NCBI GenBank assembly: GCA_015501595.1
Contig: JADNRX010000141.1
Location: 1 to 64,000, forward strand
DNA: 64,000 nucleotides
Reading direction: 5' to 3'
DNA from: Hymenopellis radicata
Lineage: Eukaryota; Basidiomycota; Agaricomycetes; Agaricales; Physalacriaceae
Part shown: positions 47,771 through 58,587 of the stretch, one piece after another
How positions within the stretch are numbered: the stretch's first letter is position 1
How the letters are laid out: each line of letters starts with the position of its first letter
The notes under the pieces: generated by a model
Databases searched by the model: none
What the model saw: the letters and a program-made list of their open reading frames with translations, nothing else
Told to the model about the DNA's origin: nothing
Made by a program: the position numbers and the translations under genes

Positions 47771-50168
47771 ATGGCGTCTGGAGCAATCTATAACGTACGT
47801 GCTGGTGTCCCCGGAAATGTCAGTGTGCTGTTGAAATTATCTTGTCGATAAATCAGCTTATTTCGCCTCATTTCGAACCAACCTCTGTATCTTGTGCTAA
47901 CATTCAGTCCAGCACCGGAGTCTCCAGCCGTCCGGCCCGCCTGCGGCGGGGCCCAGCCAGCCTCACAATCCACATACCCGCCTCTCAGAGTCTTTCGAGG
48001 TTATTAAACAGGAATTTGACCAGCTCGCTACCGACCTCAATGTGATGCGGAAGCAGCGTGACGAGTACGAGTCTAAAAGTGGGTCGCCTAGTTGATTGGA
48101 CCTTCTTTTTCCTGTCGATCCTAATCGGAACCATTAGTGTCATCTCAAGTTAACGAGTTGAACATTATCCGACAATCCCTCTACGAGCTGGAAAATCAGC
48201 ACACCAAGATTCAGGCGCAGTACGAAGAGGAATTGGGTCGCGTCAGGTCTGAACTTCTCGCCGTACGACAGAATATGCCTTCTGCTCCTGGTCCTGCTCC
48301 CCATTCCATGATTGGCCCGGGTTCCTCCTCTGCGCTTCCTCTATCTACTCCTGGGCCACCTCCCCCATCATCACATTCGTCGTACGGCGGCGACGCGTTC
48401 TATCGCGACAGGGACAGGCTCGAGCGGCTTGACCGTGACGGACGAATGGGCGACAGAGACCGCGACCGCGAGCGGGATGTTAGAGATCGAGAGCGGGATA
48501 GAGAGCGCGATCGCATCTTTGACCAGAGAGATGCGAAGCGACTCAAAATGGATCGTACGGGGAAGTCTGATCGTCCAGGTCTGTAGTACCTCTTCACACC
48601 TTACCAGTTCCTTTTTAGTTTACAGCTTCATAATGTAGAACACTTCAGTCCCCCAATGGGTCCTTTATCAAAGCCGCCGCTGGTAGGGGGCCCTGCTCCC
48701 GGCACCGTGTCATCCCCGCAATCTCAAATTGCGCCACCACCCTTTCCCACCCCGGGTCCTAGTACCGGTCCTGCTCTTCCGCCAATGTCCGACCAGGCCA
48801 ACAGTAGTTTCCTTGATGATCTGGATCCACACACCATGCCCCCGGAGCTAAAGAAGGAAGGTCCCGACTGGTTCGCAGTCTTTAATCCCAAGATTAAGCG
48901 GACGCTTGACATAAGCTTGGTTCACACCCTTATGCACGCAACGTATGTCAGAAGTCACTACCAACAATAAGCAAATTCACTGATGCCTGCGTCGAACTAG
49001 TGTTGTCTGCTGTGTCCAGTTCTCTGCCGACGGCAAGTATCTCGCGACAGGGTGCAATCGCACGGCCCAGATTTACGATGTGAAAACCGGGCAAAAGACG
49101 TGGTATGTCCGTCCTTGCTGATCGCTTTCGTCTCTGACATCGTCTATATAGTGTTCTGATTGACGAGGCAGCTGGAACTACCGGCGACCTATACATCCGT
49201 AGCGTTCGCTTTAGTCCAGACGGAAAGTATCTCGCCACAGGAGCAGAGGATAAACAAATCAGAGTGGGTGATCTCATCTTCCGGATCGAGCTTCAAACCC
49301 TTAACTCGTCATCTCTAGATCTGGGACATCGCTAAGAAACGCATTCGCAATGTTTTCGATGGCCACCAACAGGAGATCTACTCTCTTGACTTTTCCGCGG
49401 ACGGGAGTTTAATTGTTTCGGGCTCGGGCGACAAGACCGCGCGTATATGGAACATGGAAACTGGCAAGGTCCAAGTCTTGACCATATCCGACTCTGACCA
49501 TATGACCAACGACGCGGGAGTGACGAGTGTCGCGATCAGTCCGAATGGACAGCTTGTGGCGGCGGGGAGCCTGGACACGGTGGTGCGCATATGGGATGTG
49601 GCGACCGGCAAGCTGTTGGAAAAACTGCGAGGTCATCGGGATAGTGTATACAGCGTCGTATTCACTCCAGACTCCAAGGGAATCGTTAGCGGCAGTCTTG
49701 ACAAGACGCTCAAGTACTGGGATGTCTCCGCGCTTATGCTGAGAAAGGAACTGGATAGGCCGAGTCCATGCACGATGAACTTTTCAGGGCACAAGGTACG
49801 GGACGTGTCGATTTGGAGCCGATCTGGATCTTACACGATCGACAGGATTATGTTCTCTCCGTGGCGGTCTCGCACGATGGAAAGTGGGTCGTGTCTGGTT
49901 CGAAGGATCGTGGCGTGCAGTTCTGGGACTCTCAGACTGCTACCGTTCAGTGTATGTTGCAGGGCCACAAAAACTCGGGTAAGCTCTAGCGTCGACATCC
50001 CTTCATTCTCGTTGACTCTTTGCAGTCATCTCTATAGATCTCAATCCTACCACCAATCTTTTAGCGACGGGAAGCGGCGACAATCTCGCGCGGATATGTG
50101 AGTTTTGAGGTCATACATACTTTTCTTTACTCACGTCTTGTTTCACAGGGAGTTATAACACTATTTAA
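47771..50168 (+). CDS. TUP1: TUP1-type general transcriptional corepressor
   Basis: Ten exons: 47771-47794, 47913-48078, 48138-48582, 48649-48942, 49001-49102, 49152-49263, 49319-49795, 49846-49978, 50026-50097, 50149-50168 (614 residues, no frame break). It starts [16 protein letters not shown]. The N-terminal tetramerisation helix ([20 protein letters not shown], then [16 protein letters not shown]) binds the Ssn6 partner in yeast. A Pro/Ser linker and an RD/RE-rich block (residues about 160-200) follow, then the conserved [11 protein letters not shown] segment and seven WD40 repeats (for example [59 protein letters not shown]). It acts in the nucleus, recruited by DNA-binding repressors. 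The stop lies 60 bases from that of the convergent GH27 gene. Confidence 0.95.
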
Positions 50169-50228
50169 GTATACCCCATTTTGTTATACGATGTGTATCT
50201 GTAAGTATATTATGTATTCATTCTTGTA

Positions 50229-52631
50229 TCAGCCACCCACACGAGTACCGTTCTTGTCCGTGCATTGCCACCAGACACTACACTTGGGGTAAAGCCCGTC
50301 GGGCTCATTGCCTGCATCCTTGAGCAAAAGAGCGACAACGCCGTGGGCAGGAACATCGGCAGCCGTGAAGTTGCGCACCGCCGTTCCGTTGTCTGTGTGC
50401 GTCCAGAGATCCTGTTGGGATCAATTAGTATTGCATTGTAGCGGGCACGCCACTAACCCTAACGGAGTACTGGCGCCCAGCACGGATCCAAGGAGATTCG
50501 GTGAGATTGAAGAACAAAGTAGATGGCTCGTTGAGCGTGTTCAACTGAGATGGTGATGATAATGAATGCTATCTGATAGGTGTAAACAAGTACTCACGAG
50601 CATGAAGACCGTTCCGTCTTGCGTGGGTCCGCTCCAGTACTGCGCTGGAAAGTCGCTATCGCTAGTCCAATCCGGCTAGTGCTCCACTCAGTACCGAACC
50701 AATTACTTGAGAGACGAATCACTGACATTCAATCCCCAGCGGAACGGCGAGATGGACGTCCCAACGACAGGATCTTGATTGATCGCGAGAATCTCCTTGT
50801 TCTTGAGGATGCTCAGTGTTTCGTTGGTGATCGCGGAAAGCTGTAACCGTGAACGTCAAGGGCTGATCTCGCGGGGAGATGCGGGATGGAACATTTAGTT
50901 ACATTTGTTCCAATCTGTAAAGATTGGTTTGGGGGAGGTAAGCCGAGGGGAACTGCCACATACGAGTAGAGGCGACTTCATGAGCGCCCATGCCGTAAAG
51001 TGAGACTTGGACTCGTCGTAAGTGAGATTTCCGTTCCCGCTATAAGGTGATCACCGTTCGTCACAGCTCGCTCGAGAGGTGGCACTAACTTACAGTTGAA
51101 GCTAAGCGGGAATCAGCATCTCGCGGGTCCTAGCAAGCGATCTGACGTACCATATCAAGATCATTCCGACCACTGAAGTCTGTTGCTTGTGTAAGGAATG
51201 AGTTGCTGCGTAGTACATACTTGTGAAGATCAACTTGATATTGAAGAGGAGACAAGGACTGACAAGTTGATGATATTCGCAAGTGAGTTCCAAACAGGCG
51301 CGATGTCGCCGGTCGTCTGATAATATAGTTGTAACGTGAAGGAAGGGTTTTACCATCGAGGAATGGGACGTACTCTCCAACTCTGTCCAAATTGTTTCCC
51401 CCAACTAATGATGTACCCTTATCAGCCTCCGCTGAAAACAAATAGAACCGCACGTACAGCCAGACCTGGCTCTATAATCATAATTATTGCTGATGAGCCG
51501 TAGAAGTGGATACGAGATAACATGACGCGTACCCAACCCCATTCACAGAGCGATAGCAGCATGGGAGCGCCACCCGAAGACTTGTGAACCTTTTCAACAG
51601 CATCAGCCATACGCTTGTATCCTGCGCGGAGACTCAGGAGGCGTAACAAAAGCAGAAAGAAACACACACGTCCAACGATGCCTTCTCGAGTGATATCATC
51701 ATATGGAACTTGTCTTGATCATCAGCATTGCCTCTCAAAATAAGCTCGACCAATCTCACTGGCGCAGTTGTCGTATCTAGGAAAGAAGATGAGTACCGTG
51801 AGTATCCCCGAGAGAAGGAGTGCATACTTCAGATAATCAAAGCCCCAGTCATGGAACGTTTTCAGGTCCCTTAGTTCGTTCGAGTAGGAGCCGGGGTATC
51901 CGCCGCACGTGAACCATCCAGAGTCGCTGTACTTGATTGATGCCAAGTTAGCTTCCGAAGCTCAAACAAGACAGCTCGCGCATTACAATTCCCGTTTTAC
52001 TGCACGCGCATCATTAGCCTAACTGAACGGCCAACAGGAAATCGCACTAACAAGCCCAGAGCATGGATTTTGTCTGTGAGAGTCTTCATGCCGCTCTTAA
52101 AGCGCACAGTGTCTGTGGTACTAGGATTAACAGCGCGTCCGTCAGGCAGAAGACCAGGAGATGTGACCTGCGATAATATCGCCACTAGCACTTCGGTTCT
52201 TTTCAGCATAACAGTCGTCGATGTTAACGTAGTTGTATCCAGCATCCTAGGGAATATGTTCAGCATAAGCATGACAGGCGTCTCGAGCACAGAATGGACC
52301 TGTAAACCGAGAGATTTCATCAATTGCGCGGTGTCTACGATAAGGTCCTCGTTAATATTGCACTGTAATGTCGGATTATTATTTCCACAACCGCCTCCCT
52401 AGAGCAAAGCTTACTTGATACGCGTTCCACGCTGCAAGGTAAATTCAAGTCAGCCAAGGTTCAACTCCGCCTTCGAACTGACTGTGATAACCGAGAACTA
52501 TTGATATCAAGGTGAGTTGCGTTCAGGATCACATTGAAAAACGAACCAGGAAGACGGCCAACACCGTTGTCTAGGGCCCTCGCACCCCAAATCGCACCCA
52601 AGAGCCAAACGCTAAGGAGCATAGCTGTCAT
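50229..52631 (-). CDS. Secreted GH27 alpha-galactosidase
   Basis: A minus-strand gene with many small exons. The start [19 protein letters not shown] is a signal peptide, followed by LDNGVGRLP. Glycoside hydrolase family 27 signatures appear in order: [49 protein letters not shown], and the nucleophile motif DYLKYDNC (catalytic Asp), with [10 protein letters not shown] further on. Then come [20 protein letters not shown] and a beta-sandwich C-terminal domain ending CSVWWQC. The enzyme removes terminal alpha-1,6-galactose from galactomannans and raffinose sugars outside the cell. An ATG 39 bases upstream is in frame, but 52631 starts the signal peptide cleanly. Not every internal splice was placed, especially before LGWNAWNAY (around 52430-52540) and near the CEWGW exon. 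Confidence 0.88.
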
Positions 52632-53198
52632 ATGCGCGCGCTCTCCTAGTGTTACTGCAGTTATATGCACAAGAGACGGCCCGTTTCATGTCCTTGTGAT
52701 CGTCATCGAATGAACACCGTTTCTCCGACACTCTCCCGATATTCCAACGCGCATCCAACGGAACCGACTAGCGGAGAGGTCACGCACTGCACCGTAGCCC
52801 TGGCGGAAAGTACGGAACGCTAAAGCGTGAGTCGAAAAGGTGCTCTATTGGTCAACCACTTGGCAGCCTTGTGACGAAACATGATTTGGAAAGGCCTGGG
52901 AGAACAGAAGAATACAGAGTTACTTGGTATGCTGAAAACCAGAGGAACGGTAGTCGTAGGGGTGTGGGTTAACGAACCCAAGACAGTAGCAGGTAAATGG
53001 AAATTCAGACCTGGAAGAAGGCGGATGGAGCTGAGTTGGATATTCGCCAGCTCAAGACCACGAATAAGTGATATCATGATAGTCTGTGCATCACCGAGAA
53101 AAAAGTCGAATTGACTGTCTTGGACGTTACAAAGTTAATATCAATTCACCGCACAGTCCCGCCCACGGACGTAACGAAGAATCACCTCTGGTACATAC
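52632..53198. other. GH27 promoter and ureohydrolase 3' flank
   Basis: Between two minus-strand genes; frames at 52820-53114 carry no motif. Confidence 0.45.
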
Positions 53199-54687
53199 TT
53201 ACTCGAAAATGCCGGGATGCTTCTTCGGAGGCGCACCGATCTGAAGCATATTCAAGAAGTCGTGTACAATAGCTGCCGCCGCTCTCGAAGTCATTTCATC
53301 GGCTAAGCATATCGTTAGCTTGCCAAATAAAATACAGACAGCGACGAACCTCCATCATATGCAGGCGCCACCTCTACAATATCGGCACCACTGAAAGAAA
53401 AGAGGTGTTAGGTAAAGAGCAAACTGCAGGACGGTTACGTACACGAAGTTCAGACCAGAAAGGCCACGAATGATGCGCCTCATCTCCCTTGTCGTCCATC
53501 CGCCGACTTCGGGCGTTCCAGCTGAACGGTGTTCAACACCGACAGAACAGGTACATTATCGTGAAGACTTACTCGCTGGTGCAAGGCCAGGATCTACGAT
53601 ATAGGTCAGTCTCAATGCGAATTTATCCAACAAAAAAATGAGACTGACCTATAACATCAATGTCTAAGCTCAGATAAACAGGCGTACTGCCCACGCGCTC
53701 CCGTATCCGCTTCACAATGTTCTTAACCCCATAGTCATCGATATCTTCGGCAGCAATGGTTTGGAATCCGACGGACTCGTCCTGTTTGAGGCTTGACCGG
53801 TCCTATGCGAGGTCAAACACCGAACCTAGATTCTGGGACTATACTTACGACAGTCTTTTGCCTGATACCGCCGTGGATGCTCGTGTTGGTCATGAGGTTC
53901 TCACCGTACGCGACGGCGAAATAAGACCCATGGGTGATACGATCCTGTTCTGTCCGGCCAGTGACATTTCCAGTGTCGAAATGCGAGTCAAAGTGTATAA
54001 CGGAGATCGGTCCGTATACTTTGTAGAGCGCGCGTAATATGGGGAGCACCTGCACAGGAGTAAGACCGGATTCAAGAAAAAAGGAGGATTGACGAACGAT
54101 AGTATGGTCCCCGCCTAGTGTCACGATCTGTGGGTGCTCCTTGCCGTCCAGCGCCATTTTGGATGTCATCTGGCGATACTTGGACGAGGTTCCGCCTTTC
54201 ACCGGTCGGCTAAGAAGCGTGGAATACGCGACTTCCATCTGTTCTATAGCTTTTGCGTTGTCGAACTGGGTAACAGGAACCTAGGACGCGCTAGTCAGTA
54301 CAGCAAACAGCGCGCGTAGGCAACGGGATATCCTACATCTCCGCAATCCACCATTGTCCGTCCATAGTCAGACGGCGAGCTACCCCATGCGAGCGTATAT
54401 CCCGCCCTGCCTGAGCCCGTCCGGATGGACTGCGGTCCAAATCGCGCCCCGGGGCGGTACGACGTGGTCGTGTCGAACGGCATCCCGAGGATGGCGATAT
54501 CGTACGGCTGAGATGAGTCCTCTAAACACCTGGCATATGGCAGGTGCATGAAGCTGTTGGGCCCGGTGAAGGCAAGGTCCTTCTGAGGACCAAAGCGCCG
54601 TGTCCATTCCTCGTTGGAGATGTCGAGGAAGTCGCCGGAATGCGCGTACACGCTGGTCGTCGCGAGTAGGAATAGAGACAGCAGCAT
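53199..54687 (-). CDS. Secreted agmatinase-like ureohydrolase
   Basis: The first exons are 54687-54337, 54280-54098, 54049-53849 and from 53802, followed by short exons to the stop at 53199. The fold is arginase/agmatinase: AILGMPFDTTTSYRPGARFG, the Mn-binding LGGDHTIV, HFDSHFDTGN, SLDIDVIDPGLAPATGTPEV, and the C-terminal GADIVEVAPAYDG. These enzymes hydrolyse guanidino compounds (agmatine, arginine and relatives) to urea. Unusually for the classical cytosolic enzyme, it opens MLLSLFLLATTSVYA, a signal peptide, so it is probably secreted or in the secretory path. The exact substrate is open. At the end, GAG TAA AGT could be a stop or a GTAAGT donor; I take the stop. Confidence 0.88.
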
Positions 54688-55604
54688 TTGGTACGGGCGA
54701 GAGAGACGATATCTCGGCCTTTATCATGATGTGAATGGCATGATAAGCAGGACAAGAGATAACGAGAGGGCAGGCATATGTCGCCGACTACCAGGGTCCA
54801 ATAATGGATAAGTCTTTTGTCTTTGGCATGGTGGGCGACGATGAGCTCGCACCATGTTTATAGGTGGTGATCTGTGGTGATGAGTGGAGAGTGGAGGCAA
54901 GCCCTGCAACTTGCTTCCGCACTCTCATCACCTTCATGTCATATGCCCCTTTCCGCAATGCCGCGTCGTCGCACAGCGTGGTGACGAGGACCTACATGCC
55001 TCCCTTCTTAGGCCAGGAATACAAGCCCATTGGCAGCCCTCGCTAAGCGCGGCCCATTCGTCTTGTTCACCCGCCTTGTTCTCGCAACGCTCTCTTTGAT
55101 TCTGAAGAAAGTCACTCCTTGACTGTCAGCTTCGATGTTCAACCTTGTTCAACTATAGTAAGTGTCTGCTCTTTGTCAAAGTGACCTCAATGTCATGCAC
55201 CCACTAGCTCTATAATGCGGCTCCAAATTCCGCTCTAGAGAGCTGTCTATCCATCACCAAGCGAGCATCCTATATTCCCCCGTCACCTAAAGAACGACTT
55301 CACGAACAACTCTTAACTTCATCCCAGTCCTTGGAAATCCTTTCTACGCGTTGCCTACCCTCGCATGACACCAGGTGCGCTTCCCTCGTACTTGCCGAGT
55401 TCGTCATCTTGGATGGACGTGGTGTTCGTGTTTCTGCGACGCTCTGCCGCCACCACAGGCCGCCAATCAATATTTAAACTCTCCGTTTCATCATGAGACA
55501 GCTCGTCGCGCCGTCAACGTAGTCAACGGTAAAGCTCACATTCATTTCTCTACATGCAACAATACCCTACTACAAATTCAATAGAAGTAAAGTACATGGA
55601 TTGT
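54688..55604. other. Intergenic between ureohydrolase start and F-box C stop
   Basis: Ureohydrolase promoter and the outer edge of the duplicated block. No frame with a motif. Confidence 0.45.
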
Positions 55605-57320
55605 TCAGAGCCCAAATTTGCCAAAAATATCTACAAGCGAATTAACGATAGTCAACTGCGATGGATACAGCGTCGAGTTCCGCAAAGCGCTTTCAAAGCT
55701 TGCTAGTTTTGCAATGTCGGATTCCTTTCGAGACATGTCGCCGGTTATATCGATGTGCACACGACTGAATGCACATTTCTGGACTCCACGGGCAAGGTAT
55801 CGTACCAGTTTGGTATTGCCCTCACTGTTCGAGGCCCATACAGCCATGTCGCAGATCTTCAGCTGCAGAGAACGCAGACGGGGAGCGGCCTGAGGCATTG
55901 ATATGATATCTGCGATGAAATGGGTGCACAACTCCATCGTCCATGAAGAGGTCGTCTGGAAGGTCAGGGCTTCGACGGAGGCTAGGGCGAGGAGGATGGC
56001 AGTGAAATCGATGGTCGACGTGTCTGAAAGCTTAGCGTCAACCTTCTTGAGCTCAGTGCACGACGATCGGCGACAAAAGTCGGCAACAACGTTGGCCGAC
56101 TCCTGGGATGTTATCGGGGGCAGCGAAAGGTGCGTGAGGTCCGGACATTGAAGATGGGAGAGCACGGCGGGTTGTACAAGCTCCAGAATGCGTACGTGGT
56201 GCTTAAGAATGGGTGTACCAGGCGGTAGCGCAAATTTGGCTCTGTCAGCGATGCGGTATGCGTCCGATTCAACCAAAGTTTGAAGACGCGGGCATGCCTC
56301 CAGTAAGCGATAGCACCCCGGATGAGGCGAGTCGTCCGATGCTAACAGCCCGTCCGAGATTATTTTCAGGTACGTCAGTTGAGCCCAGGGGAATGCAATC
56401 GTCGAGGGAGCACGGAAAGTTAAAGAAGATACAACGGGGGTTTCGAACGTTAGGCGTCTAAGTTGACGCGCATTAGCGAACTTCTGAAGGACATCCTCTG
56501 TATACGGGTGTCGGTAAGCCATGGAAGGAAACTGTTGGACGGAAAGACTATGCAGGATCTCGAGGCGGCCTACTTCGAAATTAGGCAAGGCAGCATCTAG
56601 GTTACTGCTTGCGATGAGGGTTACATCCTTCCAACGATGCGACTGCTCAATGAGCTCCGCAAGCGGTATCTGGCTTGACGGAATCCCTTCGGATGCCTCG
56701 AGCGCAAACGTCAGCGGCTCATGTTTCGACAAGCTAAGATGCTTGACGACCTCCAAAGGAAGAGCGCGATCTTCACGATGGACCATGGGGGGCGGCGGAA
56801 TGAACCTAGGACCACCGCGGCTCGGCCTGATGTTGAAGGAAGACCACAGGCACGGAAGAGAGAGAGCGATGTTTCTCCAGTACTGACAGACGGTCAGGAG
56901 ATTCCATGGCGCCGTGTCCGAAAGGGCTGGCAAGACAACACGCTCATCGCCCACGAGTAGGCTGAAGATTTGGGAGATGATTTCAGGGGGAAGGGAGTGG
57001 ACTGGAGGGAAGATGGCTACGTGGGCGTCTCGGAAGGCCTGGATAGCAGCATGAGTCTGCCGCACCGAGCGTAATTCTTCTGCTAAGTCCCAACTTCTGG
57101 CATCTAGCTTGCGGAGTTCCTTATCGATGACTGTAGCGATGAAAGACTTTAGCTCGGCTCGCAGGACCGCGTCTTGGGGTGCTCCTGTGAACGCAACCGT
57201 TTTACCAAGAAACATGGCATAAGGACTGCTGGACATGAGGGGACTTCTGCAGGTTGCGTCACTTTCGGCGTTCAATGCATACAGACCCCCCGGCATAGAA
57301 AGAGGTGTGTCGAGTGGCAT
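55605..57320 (-). CDS. F-box/LRR-like protein, copy C (intact)
   Basis: A single-exon frame of 571 residues, close paralogue of copy B (7644-9365) in inverted orientation. It has the same order: LRAELKSFIATVIDKELRKL coil, F-box at about 107-150 (VHSLPPEIISQIFSLLVGDE; PWNLLTVCQYWRNIALSLPC), then irregular LRRs (CPDLTHLSLP, APRLRSLQLKICDM) and the conserved FESALRNSTLYPSQLTIVNS end. Differences from copy B cluster in the LRR half, where a substrate would bind; the F-box itself is nearly unchanged. The ATG is at the same codon as copy B. It probably acts as an SCF receptor; target unknown. Confidence 0.9.
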   Translation of the reverse strand: MPLDTPLSMPGGLYALNAESDATCRSPLMSSSPYAMFLGKTVAFTGAPQDAVLRAELKSFIATVIDKELRKLDARSWDLAEELRSVRQTHAAIQAFRDAHVAIFPPVHSLPPEIISQIFSLLVGDERVVLPALSDTAPWNLLTVCQYWRNIALSLPCLWSSFNIRPSRGGPRFIPPPPMVHREDRALPLEVVKHLSLSKHEPLTFALEASEGIPSSQIPLAELIEQSHRWKDVTLIASSNLDAALPNFEVGRLEILHSLSVQQFPSMAYRHPYTEDVLQKFANARQLRRLTFETPVVSSLTFRAPSTIAFPWAQLTYLKIISDGLLASDDSPHPGCYRLLEACPRLQTLVESDAYRIADRAKFALPPGTPILKHHVRILELVQPAVLSHLQCPDLTHLSLPPITSQESANVVADFCRRSSCTELKKVDAKLSDTSTIDFTAILLALASVEALTFQTTSSWTMELCTHFIADIISMPQAAPRLRSLQLKICDMAVWASNSEGNTKLVRYLARGVQKCAFSRVHIDITGDMSRKESDIAKLASFESALRNSTLYPSQLTIVNSLVDIFGKFGL

Positions 57321-58137
57321 TGCAGGTGTTGAGTGGAAACTTGAGAATATTGAGCAATAAGGTAGGAAGGAAGATTAACTGAGTGGCTATACCTTTGATG
57401 AGGATGATGGAGAAGATGGAAGGAACTGCTACGATTGCAGAACTGTATTTATATCATTTCGGAGGAGGCCAAAGTGTTGGGTCAAAGTGCGCCGAGTGAT
57501 GGCCCGCCGCGCATTGACCGTCCAAGTGCAGGTCCAATGTTGTAGCCAAGAGTCTGATAACAATTATAGCGGTTTGTGGGATGGTGATGGGACCAGCGCC
57601 TGGACGAACATTAACTGACGTTAACGTTCACAGTAAAGTACGCCTCTATTGGGTTCCGTGCAAGTTGCGTGGCTAAATTCTGGTGTCAGCAGATATGTTG
57701 ATACAGACGGGAGCGCTCTGTACGAGCTGCGGATTCAGTGCAACGTCGGCTATTGTCGATTCGTCCTGCAGCTGAATGTACTGTGTTCGGGGCATATGCC
57801 ACCGAGCGGCACATCTTCATGTATTCCAGGCCCGCGTCGCTGCGTTAAAAACTCACCAAAGCCTTCTGTGCGAAGATATTACGCGCCTCGATTCTTCAGA
57901 AGCGAGAGGACATCAATCTCCTCTTCAGGACCTTACCAACATTCCCGGCATTCTGAGACCTAGCGGTAACTGTGATCGTAAAAAGGCAGCAGAATCAGGA
58001 GATTAATGTCGCGTCAGTACCGTTCAGCCATGAACGCACCAGTCGCAGACCCAAGAACATGAAAAAGCACGATGCGTGGCTGTGCTTCGGTGTTTGTGTC
58101 GATCGCGCTCAGGCGGGGGCAAATTTGCTACTTGCTT
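57321..58137 (-). repeat. 5' region of F-box C; inverted copy of 6801-7643
   Basis: It matches the reverse complement of the spacer upstream of F-box B. The match ends at about 58137, exactly where block 1 jumps into the CHAT remnant. Confidence 0.8.
57446..57453 (-). promoter_or_regulatory. TATA-like element of F-box C
   Basis: TATAAATA on the minus strand, kept at the same place upstream of F-box B (7509-7516). Confidence 0.5.
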
Positions 58138-58587
58138 CCGACGTCCATCGGCCTCTTAAATTTCTGTTTCCTGGCGAGACCGCTCGATATCATATCTACC
58201 GTTGCTGTACATTGCCGACTGGGTTGGCCATGTCCAGCTCACGCGTCTGTAGACCCGGAGAATGGACAACCGCGTTCAGCTCCAGCAGTGCTATCTCTAC
58301 CTTTGAGCTCTCACACTACGGGCCATTCACAGCTCGACACTACCTCAACCAACAAGCCTGTTGCGCTGGCTGAACTCGGACAACGGGTTACGCGTTACGC
58401 TCCGGACCGAAGCCCGTTCTGATTCGCGCAGCATCAATGTTGGTGTTTGACATTGCCGCTCATGAATTCAATCATCACGCAGCATGTAGCAACTTTTTGA
58501 TCCACTGATCTTTGATCTTGCCAACATTGCACCGTAGGCGCAGCTAGCGCTTGATTACATGTTCTTCCTTTCGACTGTCAGTGCGCC
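58138..58587. other. CHAT gene 5' flank
   Basis: Unique to block 2 (absent from block 1 because of the deletion there). No gene recognised. Confidence 0.45.
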
